Made by a program: the position numbers and the translations under genes. Below, piece by piece: positions 1-10,700 of a DNA stretch of 64,000 nt (positions are counted from its first letter, which is position 1; the number at the start of each line of letters is the position of its first letter). The notes under the pieces are model-generated. The model was not told the DNA's origin. It saw nothing but the letters and a program-made list of their open reading frames with translations, and ran no database searches. Source of the DNA: Lentinus brumalis. Taxonomy: Eukaryota; Basidiomycota; Agaricomycetes; Polyporales; Polyporaceae. The stretch covers positions 372,001 through 436,000 of the forward strand of contig MARA01000034.1 in assembly GCA_001792895.1 (NCBI GenBank), read 5' to 3'.

Positions 1-1153
1 AGCAGATCCCGGAGTGCCGCCGTGCTCTCGATTCACGCCTATGGCGAATACAGTGCTGCACATGTGCGCGCTGACTCTCCCACTCCCCCGCCACACTCAC
101 TCGCGTCATCGCAGTAATCGACGCGCCGTATCCTACGCGTGGGTCTACAGAAATCTGATCTTCTTCGTCCACGGCTCGACTGGGTGAACTACATGTCGGC
201 GGGGACTGAACCTTCTTCGTATCTCGAGTCACGTCCCTTCCTGTGCGTCTCATAGGGCACGCTGCTATCGAACGTTCTTCTCGCGCCCGTACTCCATCCT
301 GGGGGCACCGGCTCTCCCAGCTCCATCTGTTCCTGCCCACAAGAAGCTATTCACTTGTGCTATTCGACACATTTCAATGACTGTGGCGCCCTGGCTCATT
401 CGCGAAGATGGTGATACCATGGGGGCTGCTCTACTCGACTCCGACGCGTCTCAATACATACTGCGCAGTTGGCTTCCAATTCCGATGGTCTCCTCGGATG
501 CGTCGCCATCACATTCTCCCCTTCCAGCTCATCAGTAACAAGCTCCTGTCGTGTATGAGGTCAATCCGAGGCCGCATACCGTTGACTTTGCCGGAAACAA
601 AGTTAGTCCTCATACCTAGGTCGACGCTCCTGAGACGGCGTGGTCGCTGATCAAGTACAAGGGACCTGGGACCGGTCCGTCCGTTGTGCCTCGCGCAGTC
701 ATTCTGCCTTCTTCGTTCCACCTCAAGCACACACTCGTGCCTATGCGATGTTCCTAGCCCGACCGCCGACACGAAGGAAGTCGCCCAAAGTCGCCTGGAC
801 CACGCGTAGCTTGCCGGCGGGTCAGCTCCAGTGCCGCTGTTCGGCCTTCAAACAAATACACGTACCTATCGCGTCAGCGTTAACGTTCACGAGGAGCTGC
901 GCTTCTCGAGTTCCTGGTTTCGAAGTTCCGTACGGCATAGTCGCGATGGAGGAGAGCATGAGGCTTGCCCGCCGTGGACGATCCCCATTTCCGAGGGTTA
1001 CTCGGCGGAACCTCGAGGCCCCATTGCGCGGAGAGTTGTCTCCCATCCAGAGTCGCCGTCCCGCATGCCACCGAATGACCATGCCTATACCATACGCCAC
1101 GCATCCAGGTTGCGCGAAGTCAAGTGGGGGCGTCCTCGCATCGACCTTCCGAA
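1..1153. other. no supported gene, left edge
   Basis: Open frames are present on both strands (longest at 640-1308, plus) but they overlap each other in several frames, have no recognisable domain, no intron signals that join them and no codon pattern that favours one frame. I see nothing else until the mobile element that begins at 1154. Confidence 0.5.
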
Positions 1154-1939
1154 TAGTGATGTGCAAGGCCCGGCCTCGAGCCGTCAGGCTCCCCAAGCCG
1201 GCCGTCTTCAGGCCGGGCCGAGCTGAGCTCTGGAGACGGCTTCGGGAGCCTGAGAGCTCGGCCTGGGATGTCTGCGGGCTTGAGCCGAGCTCTCAAGCTC
1301 GGGCTTGATGGCGCTGGTGCAGTGTGCGTAAAAACGGAGCATCCGACTGATTTCAAGCTGTGAACAGACGTTAGTCTTGCCAAATCGTTGTCCCAAGCAC
1401 CGTACTTACATCTCCCTTTGCAGGACCACCATTCAGACCCTCTGTATCAGTTGCTTGAGAGCAGGCAGTACACCGGGATGTCGATTCGGGGTACAGCGCG
1501 CTGCACGGGAGGGCAGGTCAGAGGAAATGTGGTGAAAAGATGCGTCTATGAACGCGTTCCATCGTGGGTTTTCGGACTCTTGCAGCGCAGGAGGCCGGGG
1601 CAGAGACCGTGAGCCTGAGGCCGACGATGGACGCGTCATTGGACGCGTCTTTTCGCTCTTCCTCATGTCGAGCAGCGCGGGAGGGCGGGCAGAGGCGGAG
1701 AGCGACGAAACGCGTCGTTGAACGCGTCTTGTTGCGGGTCTTTGCGCTCTGGCAGCGCAGAGATGCGGGCAGGAGCTAAGTAACGCCCACCACCTGCAGG
1801 CTCCGGCTCAGGCCGAGCCGAGCTCGAGCTCAGCCGGAGCCGTCCTCGAGAGCTCGGCCTGAGGTTTCGTCAGGCCGTAGCTCTCCAAGCCGAGCCGTAG
1901 CCGCGGCTTTCGAGCCGAGCCGGGCTCTGCACATCACTA
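1154..1939. mobile_element. hAT-type MITE, copy 1
   Basis: A 786-bp non-autonomous element. The left end begins TAGTGATGTGCAAGGCCCGG and the right end is its inverted counterpart, ending CACATCACTA. It is flanked by a perfect 8-bp direct repeat, CTTCCGAA, at 1146-1153 and 1940-1947. Eight-base target duplications and TAGTG-type ends are typical of hAT transposons. Both subterminal regions (about 1170-1310 and 1795-1925) are rich in short palindromic AGCCGAG/CTCGGCT units that could fold back. There is no transposase. The centre holds an imperfect direct duplication of about 173 bp. It shares its end sequence with the element at 59012-59625. Confidence 0.88.
1497..1775. repeat. imperfect direct duplication inside MITE 1
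   Basis: Two diverged copies at roughly 1497-1605 and 1670-1775, about 173 bp apart. Both carry a GGGAGGGC start, a motif like GCGTCnnTGAACGCGT, a TTGCGGGTC-like piece and a final GCAGCGCAG followed by a GGGCAG-like stretch. A GACGCGTC motif recurs between them. The repeat lies wholly within the transposon. Confidence 0.65.
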
Positions 1940-1947
1940 CTTCCGAA

Positions 1948-4150
1948 CGACCATCGCAATTCGCAGTGGAAGGGGTACGCAGTCGAGTTCTCGACTGTCG
2001 GAGTCTCAGGCTCTGTCACCCTCCTCCTAAGCGGGCTCCTCCTTACAAACCGCTTAGGACTGCCTTTGTAGCAGGAACTACCGCAGTTACGTTTCGGAAG
2101 TCGCCCTGCCATCCACGAGAACAGTGGCAAACCGGAGTTTGCTCCTTGCGTATGTGCGGGTCCTGTGAACTCCGCACTCACCGGCAATTGTACCTGAAGC
2201 CATCGACAATCTCGCAGGCCTCCGTGAACGCGTGAACGTTCGCGCGAAATACCCCGTCGCATCTTCTTGAATTCGATGACCTAAATCGCACTGGCCGCCG
2301 GCGGGAACGTCCGGAGCTTGCCACGAGAATCCTTCGAACGAACTTCGAAGACCCGCTATTCAATATTCAAGTTCAGCACGATTCGAGACGCACCCCTTAC
2401 TCCCGTCAGAAGCCCGGTCGAGACTGCGCCTGACGCGTTCCCACTTCGACGCTGGCCGGCGAAGTTAGCCTTTCGCCACTTCCGGAGCTTTGGGTTCTGG
2501 GGCGTGCAACGAGGCTCGCGAGTCGCAGCGGCGACTGATCAAGCGTATCAGTCTTGTCCCACGAGTGTATACGCCTCCCCTGGGGTCGCCACCCCAATAC
2601 TTCGGGCCCGTCCAGCGCACTAGGCGATGTCTACCTCATCACGAACTCCACTCCTCCTCACGCAGAGAGCCATCCTCAGGAAAATGGGGGTTTTCCCGGG
2701 TTCAGGTGAGTGTCAAGTTTCTCTTCAAGACTTGGCACTGGCAGCATGATGAGCGTTGATGGATCGGTCGCGGGCCACGACCACTTTCCCAAGCCCCGGG
2801 CACGCTCCATCATCTTTCATTATGCAAAATTGCCGTGCCCAGCCCCCGGTCCGCCTCGCCTCGATGGAGGATCGAGGACCTCGGGAGTCGGGAGTCGGCT
2901 ACATAGCAACGCGTCACGCACCACAGAAAGCACATGGTCCCACTCGCGCGCGGCGTGCGCGCGCCGACATCGACGATGACGCACCCGATGCGCGCGCGTG
3001 GGCCGCTGCCACTGTGTAATGTGTACTGTGTACATGTTTGGTGGAAGAGGGCCTGATGCCCACTGATGCAGATGCGTCCGGAAGCGCGACGCGCTATCGC
3101 ATGCGCACCTGCTGCGTCCCACGTCCCACGTCATATCATCGCTCGTCCTCGACTCCTCGACTCCTCGAGGGTGCAATTATGCGGATAATCGCACTCGCAC
3201 TCCTCGCCTCTCCCGGGCTGGCGCGTGTCGCGGATGTCAGCAACACGATTCTGCCGGCGTCGGGACCGTGGTCGTCGGTGACTTTTCAGCTCGAGAAATT
3301 AGAATCAGGGAGATCTCATTTGCTACCGGCGTGAAACGGGGCACGAATTACTCACTTGACACTTGGGGCCCTGGTACGTATTGCTCTGCACTCGCGTTCA
3401 CAGCACCGTCATATGCATAGATCATCCAGGACATGCACCGCTCCTGCAGTGGCGGATAGACCTTGAAGCCATTTTAAAGCGTTGACGGATATCACGCCGC
3501 CGAGATCCCTCAGTATTCTGTCCTTGGTCTCAGAGCCACGGACACCCTTCAAGTTGTCAGTCGTTTCCCGAGCAGACCCCAGGGCCACGTGAAGCAATAC
3601 ACAGTCGACTCGATTTGCATTCTCGTACTGACATGCAACTCGGTCAAACTCGCGCAACTCGGGTTGGTATTCAGGTGCTCATACGCATACTATAGCTAGC
3701 AACAGGCCAGGATCCTATATACAATATTCACAACAAGTACTACACGTATGTACAGGTATCAGACACGTTCACGTTCGCGTTCGCGTTCGCAGCGAGCGAG
3801 CGGGAGTGAGGGAGGGAGGGAAGGAAGGAAGGGCGGACAGACGGACGCCAACGGGAGCCCGAGCAGCGACAAGTGTCCCGTGTCCGAAGTAATTAACACG
3901 ACCGGGCGCAGTGACGATGCATGCTCAAGATACACAGCTCGAAACAAAGAGGGTGGGGTGGGAACTTGAAGTACTATGAACAGTTTAAGTTTAAAGAGGC
4001 AAGCGACTTGAGTTTGAATGCGGGTGGGTGGGTGGACTCTACGTGCGTTGATGGGATGCGGATGGTCAAGCAGGAGGTAGGATTACATGGGGTTGTAACT
4101 TGTAACGTGCAACGTGCAAGGGGAGCGACGCAGAAAGGCTATAGCTAACG
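1948..4150. other. no supported gene; short repeats
   Basis: No gene can be assigned. A frame opening with ATG at 3178 starts with a hydrophobic, signal-peptide-like run (MRIIALALLASPGLARV) but has no supported continuation, so it may be a relic. At 3767-3795 there are hexamer repeats of GTTCGC, followed by a GAGG/GAAG purine-rich run to about 3836. Short repeats of GGAGTC occur near 2880-2900. Confidence 0.45.
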
Positions 4151-5147
4151 GCTAACGGCCAAGGAACACTGGCGGATGAAGGTTCGGCTCCCGAGTGGGG
4201 ACTGCAGGAGGTGGGTGGTATACACAGACACATGGAAATACTAGATCGCCGGGGGACCGGATGGGAGACAAGAACGCGAGCGACACACAGATGGTGGAAT
4301 ATGCATGGTGCGGGAGATCATGGAGATGGGGAGATGGGAGATGGGAGCTAAAGTAGCAGCAACAGAGACAGACACGCGGAGCGCGAAGTGTACGGTAGAA
4401 AACAGCTAGCAGCAGGCGAAAGGCAGGTGCAGGTGCAGGGGTGATAATAAGACAGCGACGGGGTAGTAATGAAGTGCAAATAACGTATACTTGTGCGTTG
4501 TCCGAATAAAACACGCCGTCCTCCCGCAGGTCGTCCCCGCGGCAGGACCGGGTTAAGATGGCTAGCGATAAGAACCGTGACGAGGGCGAAATGCATGAAC
4601 ACAGGGCGAGGATGGGAACGAGATGCACGAGTACAGGCGGGGCACAAACGAGCGGCGGCGACCTGGGCAGGGAGGAGTCGCGAGTTGGAGCGTGCTGTCC
4701 GCAGCGAGGGCGATAACGAGGGTGATGGTTAGACACAGGCGGGAAGCAGAAGCGACGAGACAGCCCGGAAGGGTGGAGGTTGATTAGGGATATGGTATGA
4801 TATCCGGGAACGGAAGCAGACGCGGGGCGATAGGCGGAGAGACGAGTGGAAGTCCGGAGCGCAGGAGAGTGCAGCAGAGAGATTACGGCGGCTCCTCGCC
4901 GAGAGTATAGTAGCACTGTCCAAGATCCATCTTCCAATATATTTCCGCCTGTTTAGATGACGTTCGCCGGCCTGGGAGGAGCGTGCGAAGTGCGCATGCA
5001 CCCGGCGCGGAGAGATGGGTATACGCGCCAAGCAGGGAGCGCGGCGCCGTTAGCGTGGCTTGCGCCGTCTTCGACCCTTGCCGCTGCGGTTGTCGGGGCC
5101 CAAGGCTGCACTGATGCACAGGCACCAGGGACCCTCGCCGAGGACCC
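4151..5147 (-). other. probable 3' untranslated region of the TEA gene
   Basis: The region directly downstream of the TEA gene stop is pyrimidine-rich on the sense (minus) strand and holds a 261-codon open frame at 4152-4937. That frame is rich in P, S, C, L and R, has no domain and no splice support. The most economical reading is a long 3' UTR and intergenic DNA. Confidence 0.4.
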
Positions 5148-7077
5148 TCACAACGCATAGTGCCCCATGAAGCTCTGCGGCAACGTCAGCCACCATCGTC
5201 GCACGTCACGATGTAACCACTCACGTTCATGTACTGTCCCGTCCCGGCAATGGCCACATCCGCACCCATCCCACCGCCCATACCTGCACCCATACCATAC
5301 ATCCCACGCCCACACTCCTGTGCCGGCGGCGCGAGCGAATGATGAGGGTGGTGCCAGTGGGCACCGGGAGCGGCGAGGTCGAACGGGGAAGTCGGGGTAG
5401 GAGGCAAGCTCGCGTAGGCGTCCTCGTCGGCATGAATCAGGGACGGCGGCTTCATGTCTGCGCCCGGGTGGAGGGTATGCGGCGAAGAGAGAGCGCCGTG
5501 CATGTGGTGGGGCATGGTCGGGACGTCCAGGGGACAGTGGAACATCATCATGTCGTCCAGCTCAGAGTGGAGCTCCGGCTGACGGTGGTGAACGTTGAAT
5601 ATATGCGGCCTGGGCGACCCAGTGAGTGGAGCTATGACTCACCGTGCTCTCGCTGGAGAAGTGGCTGCCCGCTGTCCCCGGTCTGCTCGCGCCTGTTGAG
5701 AACGTCACGCTATCGGGCGTGAGTGGCGGCGAGGACGTCGACACGTTGTTGAACTGGTAGACGATCGAAAGAAGGACGTCCTCCGGGGCATACGCCTCGC
5801 TATCATTCTCCGCGGCACTCGAGCGGACGATCTCCTGCATGACAACGTACGCGGAAGGGTCTAGATGGGTGAATTGAATATATGCGCAGCGAATCGATAT
5901 AAAAGGCACGGAATACTCACCCGCCGAGCGGCACAGAGACTCCCAGAACCGGGGAACGAACGGCGTGCGGTAGAGGAAGGTGCACTCGATCTCGCTCGAC
6001 CACTGCGAACCAGGCATGCAGCTGCTCGAGAGCAACTCCAAGTCCGTTGTCTCAGTATGGAGCGGCGGCTCGCCGGCGCTCGACCCGGCCCTCGTAACCT
6101 TGAAGCTCGAGTACGCCTGAAGGGCAGCCCGCGACATGAAAGTGACCGTTGGGTCAATGTGGCGAAGGACTCGAGGACCAGACGCGTTAAGACCGAGGCC
6201 CGAGTGCGGGGAGTTGGGGGAGCTGGGCGTGTGTACGAAGCTGGCGAGAGTGGAGGGAGCGGGAGACGGGAGGATGGGCGAAGATGAGTGGGACATGGAG
6301 GGCAGGCGGGGAGGAGGTGTACCGCGGTCAGGGAGGACGTCGATGCAGACATAGCTCGTGGGAACCCGAGTAGGCTGCGTGCTCGAAGTTGCGGACCCGG
6401 ACAGTGGAGAAGTCGAAGACGAGGTTGCCGCAGTGGGGGACCGCTCGCCCGAGGCCTCCGCGCGGGGCTGTCCATTGGCACCCTTGGGCTGCATCATGGC
6501 CATGTGACGGCTGGACAACTGTTGAAGTACTGATCGGGGAGGTTGATTAACGGAAAATAACGAGGGGGAGTGGGGCAGGGGACGTACTGCGCTTTCCCTC
6601 CGTCGTATCGCGAAGCTGCTGGAGACGCGAACCGACCTGCTTCGGTGTCCTTCGCTTGCCCGTGACCTGGAAGATGTAGTCCGAAATGAACTTGTTGCGC
6701 ATCGGGAAGCGTCCGAAGGAGCGGGATGTCCTGGACTCGACAGGCTGGTACTTCTCGAGGCCTAGACACGCGCATACAGTCAGATACACGCGTCAAGGGA
6801 TGTGTTGCGGGGGCTGGGGGTATAATACGCGCATATACGCAGACGGGGACGCGGTTCTGGACGCGACGAACTCACCTTCGACGAGAGCGGCCTCGAGGTA
6901 CGGGGGCCAGACGACCTCGCCCTTGCCCTTCATCGTCTTCCAGCATTTGCGGCCGGTGACGATGGTCTGGATGGTGTCGTTGATGCCCGAGGAGGGGGAG
7001 ACGGAGTAGGAGAGGTCGTCGGCGGAGGAGATGTGGATGTGCTGGGCGAGGTTCTCGCGGTGATTGACGGGAGGCAT
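5148..7077 (-). CDS. TEA/ATTS-domain transcription factor
   Basis: Predicted 527-residue nuclear regulator of the TEC1/AbaA class. Exons in minus order: 7077-6876, 6761-6588, 6529-5921, 5860-5643, 5578-5225, 5174-5148; all introns are GT-AG and phases agree. The TEA DNA-binding domain spans about residues 55-119. Its first helix begins VVWPPYLEAALVEG and its recognition region contains RFPMRNKFISDYI and GKRRTPKQVGSRLQQLRD, close to the family signature. The remainder is serine/proline-rich, with His-, Met- and Gly-rich stretches in exon 5, as expected of an activation region. I chose the ATG at 7077 because a TATA box lies 87-95 nt upstream; an in-frame ATG at 7215 would place that TATA inside the coding region. 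The third intron (5861-5920) is exactly 60 nt and stop-free, so it can be mistaken for coding. Relatives control development and filamentation in fungi; the role here is inferred. Confidence 0.88.
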
Positions 7078-7163
7078 GGCGGAGGCGTTGCCGACGGCGG
7101 GGGCGGAGGGGGCGAGGGCGGGGGAGCGGAGGGCGGGGGAAGAAGAGGACGACGAGGGCCGAG

Positions 7164-7172
7164 TTATATAGG
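7164..7172 (-). promoter_or_regulatory. TATA box of the TEA gene
   Basis: CCTATATAA on the minus strand, 87-95 nt upstream of the chosen ATG at 7077. This supports the shorter start over the in-frame ATG at 7215. Confidence 0.6.
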
Positions 7173-7215
7173 GTATCTGAGCGAAGGGCGCAGGCGTGAA
7201 TAGCGAGGACCACAC

Positions 7216-8340
7216 TCAGACGGGATCTCCACAGACGCCCCCGAGCATAATCCCCAGATAGACGCGCCCATCCCAGATCTCCGGACCACATCCCGTCCCA
7301 GCCCTTCGGATAGGTCTAATTAAAGGGCCCATCCACGAGGAATTCGCCGAGTGCGCTCTCCGCCGCGCTCCCGCCGCCGGCCGTCGTGGACAGCGGCGCC
7401 GGGCACCGAGGAGAACCCCACGCCCACTCGCGGGACGGCGCCAGCGTTCGAGGACGCGAGTAGTGGGCCCCAGCTTCCCTGTCAGGCCCCCAGCTTCCTC
7501 TGCGCCGTGTCCCGCACCGAGCCCGGCCGCGAGCCCCCCATCGCGAACGGAACGCACTCCCACAGAGCGCCCGCCCCGCCGCCCCCATCCGGCAGGCCGC
7601 CCTCCCAGTCCGGAGACGCGCCCCACAGGGTCCACAGCGACCGAGTCGCCTCTGATGCCGATCCCGCCCCCAGCAGCTGCTCGAGCCCCCGCAAGCCCCA
7701 TCTCGTCCCGCTGCTCCCTCTTCCGTCGCCGTCGCCGTCGCCGCCGCCAATCCAGCAGCCCGCCTGCCTGTGGCGCATGCGCAGTGCACACCAGGCTACG
7801 AGCCTCCTCCCCAGCGGCCACATCTCCCGCCCGTCCTGCATATGTCACGCACCATGCCCCCCGGCGGTCGCTCCGAGGCTGAGCCCTTCCAGGCCAGCCA
7901 GGCTGGCTGGCCCTTGTCTCTCTCCCGCCAGCCGGCCCTGTTCTGCGTTGGCTTGGTGCGGCGACCCCGGGCTCGTGTCGCAGGCAGCCCGAGCACCATA
8001 CGCAGATCCCAGCGCGGTCTTTGTCTTTCCAGAACGCTACCCGTGTCCGTTAGCATCTGTGGCCGACGCAGGCGGCGATCGTGATGCCGCTGCCAGATAT
8101 GCCTCCGTTTTGTCTCGGCGGACGGCCGGCGAGCGAGTTTCCTGCGAAATAAATGTCACTCCCGCATACATATTGCGTCGGGGTCCTGCAGCGCGCCCCA
8201 AGCTGACAGCGACGCACCTCGTTAGCTAGCCGCGATCTGCACCGTAGCCACCTCTTCGCTCCCTTCGCCTCGGGCCACGCGCGACGGGAGGACCGTGGAC
8301 GCACACGCACACGCACACGTCATCCATCGCCCAAGTAAGA
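7216..8340. other. GC-rich upstream region of the TEA gene
   Basis: Very GC-rich and open in several frames at once (for example plus 7351-8229 and minus 7216-7848), all translating to low-complexity P/R/S/A or G/R/A sequence. No domain and no frame-specific signal. Probably a long regulatory upstream region, possibly with an untranslated leader. Confidence 0.45.
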
Positions 8341-8352
8341 ACCTTGCTCCAG

Positions 8353-8657
8353 CCAATCCCCACCGTCCGCCAATCCCCGCCCGCTCCTGTGATTGGCTGC
8401 CGCCGCGCGTCTCTGCCCGCGACACATCGTACCTCAATTGTTCACGATATTACCAGGCCAGCGCGTTTCAAGTTTCAATAAGTACCTGGCTCAGGACTTA
8501 CGCGCACGTATGTATATCCACAGTAATACAAAGCAGAAGGGAGGACAGTGATTGGCTCCCCCGCGGCGACTGCCAGTCCGAGAACAAAGCTCGCACAAGG
8601 GCTGCACCCCGCTGAGAGTCGCTCGTCTTCAGCCAGCCAATAGCACCCGCAGCCAAT
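8353..8657. promoter_or_regulatory. cluster of six CCAAT boxes
   Basis: CCAAT occurs at 8353-8357, 8370-8374, 8637-8641 and 8653-8657, and its complement ATTGG at 8392-8396 and 8551-8555. Several have the fuller form CAGCCAAT or GATTGGCT, the preferred site of the fungal HAP/NF-Y complex. Six sites in about 305 bp of GC-rich DNA is well above chance. The nearest known gene is the TEA factor (start 7077), which points away from this cluster, so it may act as a distal element. Confidence 0.6.
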
Positions 8658-8699
8658 GGAAACGGGGCGTGCTCGACACCTGGTCACCGACTGCGAAAG

Positions 8700-10700
8700 A
8701 AACGGCGTTCGCAGCGCCCAGAAGACGCCGCACTAGTGACTGTTAGAGTTTACTTAGCACTGGCAGACCCCAGACAAGTCAAGGTCGTGTTGCAATTGCG
8801 AGCCTGACTGCGCGCGCACACCCAATCTCCGCAACACGCACGCACGACACGACAGAATCGCCCGCGGTGCACCCGTGCCGGTGTCCAGCGGACGCATGCC
8901 CGGGCTTCTAGTGCAGAGTGGTCCGACGGCTTGATGAGCTGCGAGGCGCGCTCGCCGCCCGAGGTCGCGACACTGGACACATGAGAGGCAGGCCTCAGGC
9001 CTCGGGCCTCAGGGGAGAGGGCTATCGTCGGAGTGGGACCGGGACCGGGACCACGGCGCATACTAGCTGGCCTCTTAGACCGAGCATTGAGATATCCACG
9101 GACTGTCACAGTGGGCGTGTCGAGCGTCGAGCGTCGAGCGTCGAGCGTGGACACTGGAGTCTGGAATAATGCGGCGCGCGTGCTCGATATACGATTACGA
9201 TCCTTCGGTATGGGCCCGGAAGTGGCCAGCAGAGGCTGGAGAGATGCATATGGGCGGCTGGAGTTCGGCCAGGACGATGGCGCATACTAGTCTAAGTCTC
9301 TGCGCACACCGTACCCGTACACATCCCGTCTTGAAAGCTTGACATCGCGCGTCGCGCGTCGGGTGCAGTCTGGAGCCTGGGGACGTCGATGCGTGTGCCA
9401 CAGAGTCACAGACGGCGCCGATCGTGCGACAGCGACACAAGGGCCGAGGACACCAGCTCTCGAGGCGGGGGTGTGGGACTGCACACTTACAGTACTCGGA
9501 GGACGGCAAGGATGAAGGCGCAAGTCGAGTATGAGTCAAGGTCATCGAGATGCGAGATTCGAGATTCGAGATTTGGGATTCGAGATTTGAGACGTGACAT
9601 GGCCGCGTCCGCGTGCGAGATCAGTAGCATGCGTCGCCGACGCGTTGCATGCACAGAGCACGGTGCACAGAGCCAAGGAGAGCTAGCGGCCTCGGCGCAC
9701 ATGCATGACGCAAGGCAAACCGCGACGGCGCGAATCGCGATGCGGACCATGGTCTATGAACGACGTCGAACGCCATAGATCCGTGCGTTGCGCGTTGCTG
9801 GTCAGAGTCTCCTCCGTCCATCGCCGTCCACCATCCGGACTCCTCCGGCCGCCGTGCACCGTGCACCGTCCCGAGGTGGATGGGCGGCGGGAGCCTGGAG
9901 CCTGATAGCCTGGAGCCTGGTAGCCTCGTGCGGCGGTGGGACACTGATCCGAGTGTGGCTCGCGGGCGCACTCCACAACCACAGCCACAGTTCCAGACAT
10001 CGCATGGACTTGGATTTGGACTTGGACTGCGACTGCGACTGCGACTGTGGCATGAACGTGGGTCGTGCGCACGCGACGGATGCGACGAGTGCGGCCGACA
10101 TAAGTACGGCGCCCCATCCCATACCCCGTGTATTGTATACCGTATACCATATATCGGCCCAGACGAGACCACACCAGTCGAGGCGTCGACCGCAGACCCG
10201 GCACCCGGCCATGCAGGGTTAGCGACTGGCAGGGTCCCGTTACGAACTTAGCGGGGCGGGAGCGCGTCGGCCTCGGGACGTGCGACGTCTGTCCGCTGTC
10301 TGCTGTCCGCTGTCGAGTGTCCGCTGTCGAGTGTCCGCTGTCCGCCGGGATGTGACCGAAACCTTGCCCGCGGCGTTGATGCGCGCAAATCCCGCCCTGT
10401 CAATGGTCATACTTGGAGTATGACCGGAAAATGTGCATCTGGAATCTGCATCCTGTGGCAGCGCGATCCGTTTCGCTGTCAGAGGCAGAGTCAGTTGTAG
10501 CTTGTAGCTTGTGGCGAGCCATGCCACGAGATCACGTACTTACGGTCCACGGACGTACGTAGGCTCGCGTGCCAGTGATGCGTGGTAGTGATACGCGCTC
10601 TCAACAATATGTGGCGCCCGACCCGACTCGTGAGTGGTCGTCTGTGGTCGTGCATCGTGGGCGATCGAGTGGCGGCGGGGGATTCGGAGATGCTGGGAGA
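8700..10700. repeat. patchwork of short tandem repeats
   Basis: Many unrelated local duplications: CGAGCGT four times at 9121-9148; CGAGATT-type units at about 9553-9590; GCCTGGAGCCTG units at about 9893-9926; GGACTTG then four GCGACT-like units at about 10012-10048; and CTGTCCGCTGTCGAGTGTCC units at about 10289-10348. No gene is supported. The open frames here exist in overlapping pairs because the repeats lack stops. Confidence 0.6.

Noticed and set aside
4152..4937. 261-codon minus-strand open frame downstream of the TEA gene
   Set aside because: Low-complexity P/S/C/R sequence, no domain, no splice or promoter support; better explained as pyrimidine-rich 3' UTR.
7078..7215. Longer TEA protein starting at the in-frame ATG at 7215
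   Set aside because: The TATA box at 7164-7172 would lie inside the coding sequence, and the extra residues are a Ser/Ala/Pro run without conservation signals.
7351..8229. 292-codon plus-strand Pro/Ser/Arg-rich frame
   Set aside because: Both strands are open at the same place because of high GC; no domain and no frame-specific pattern.
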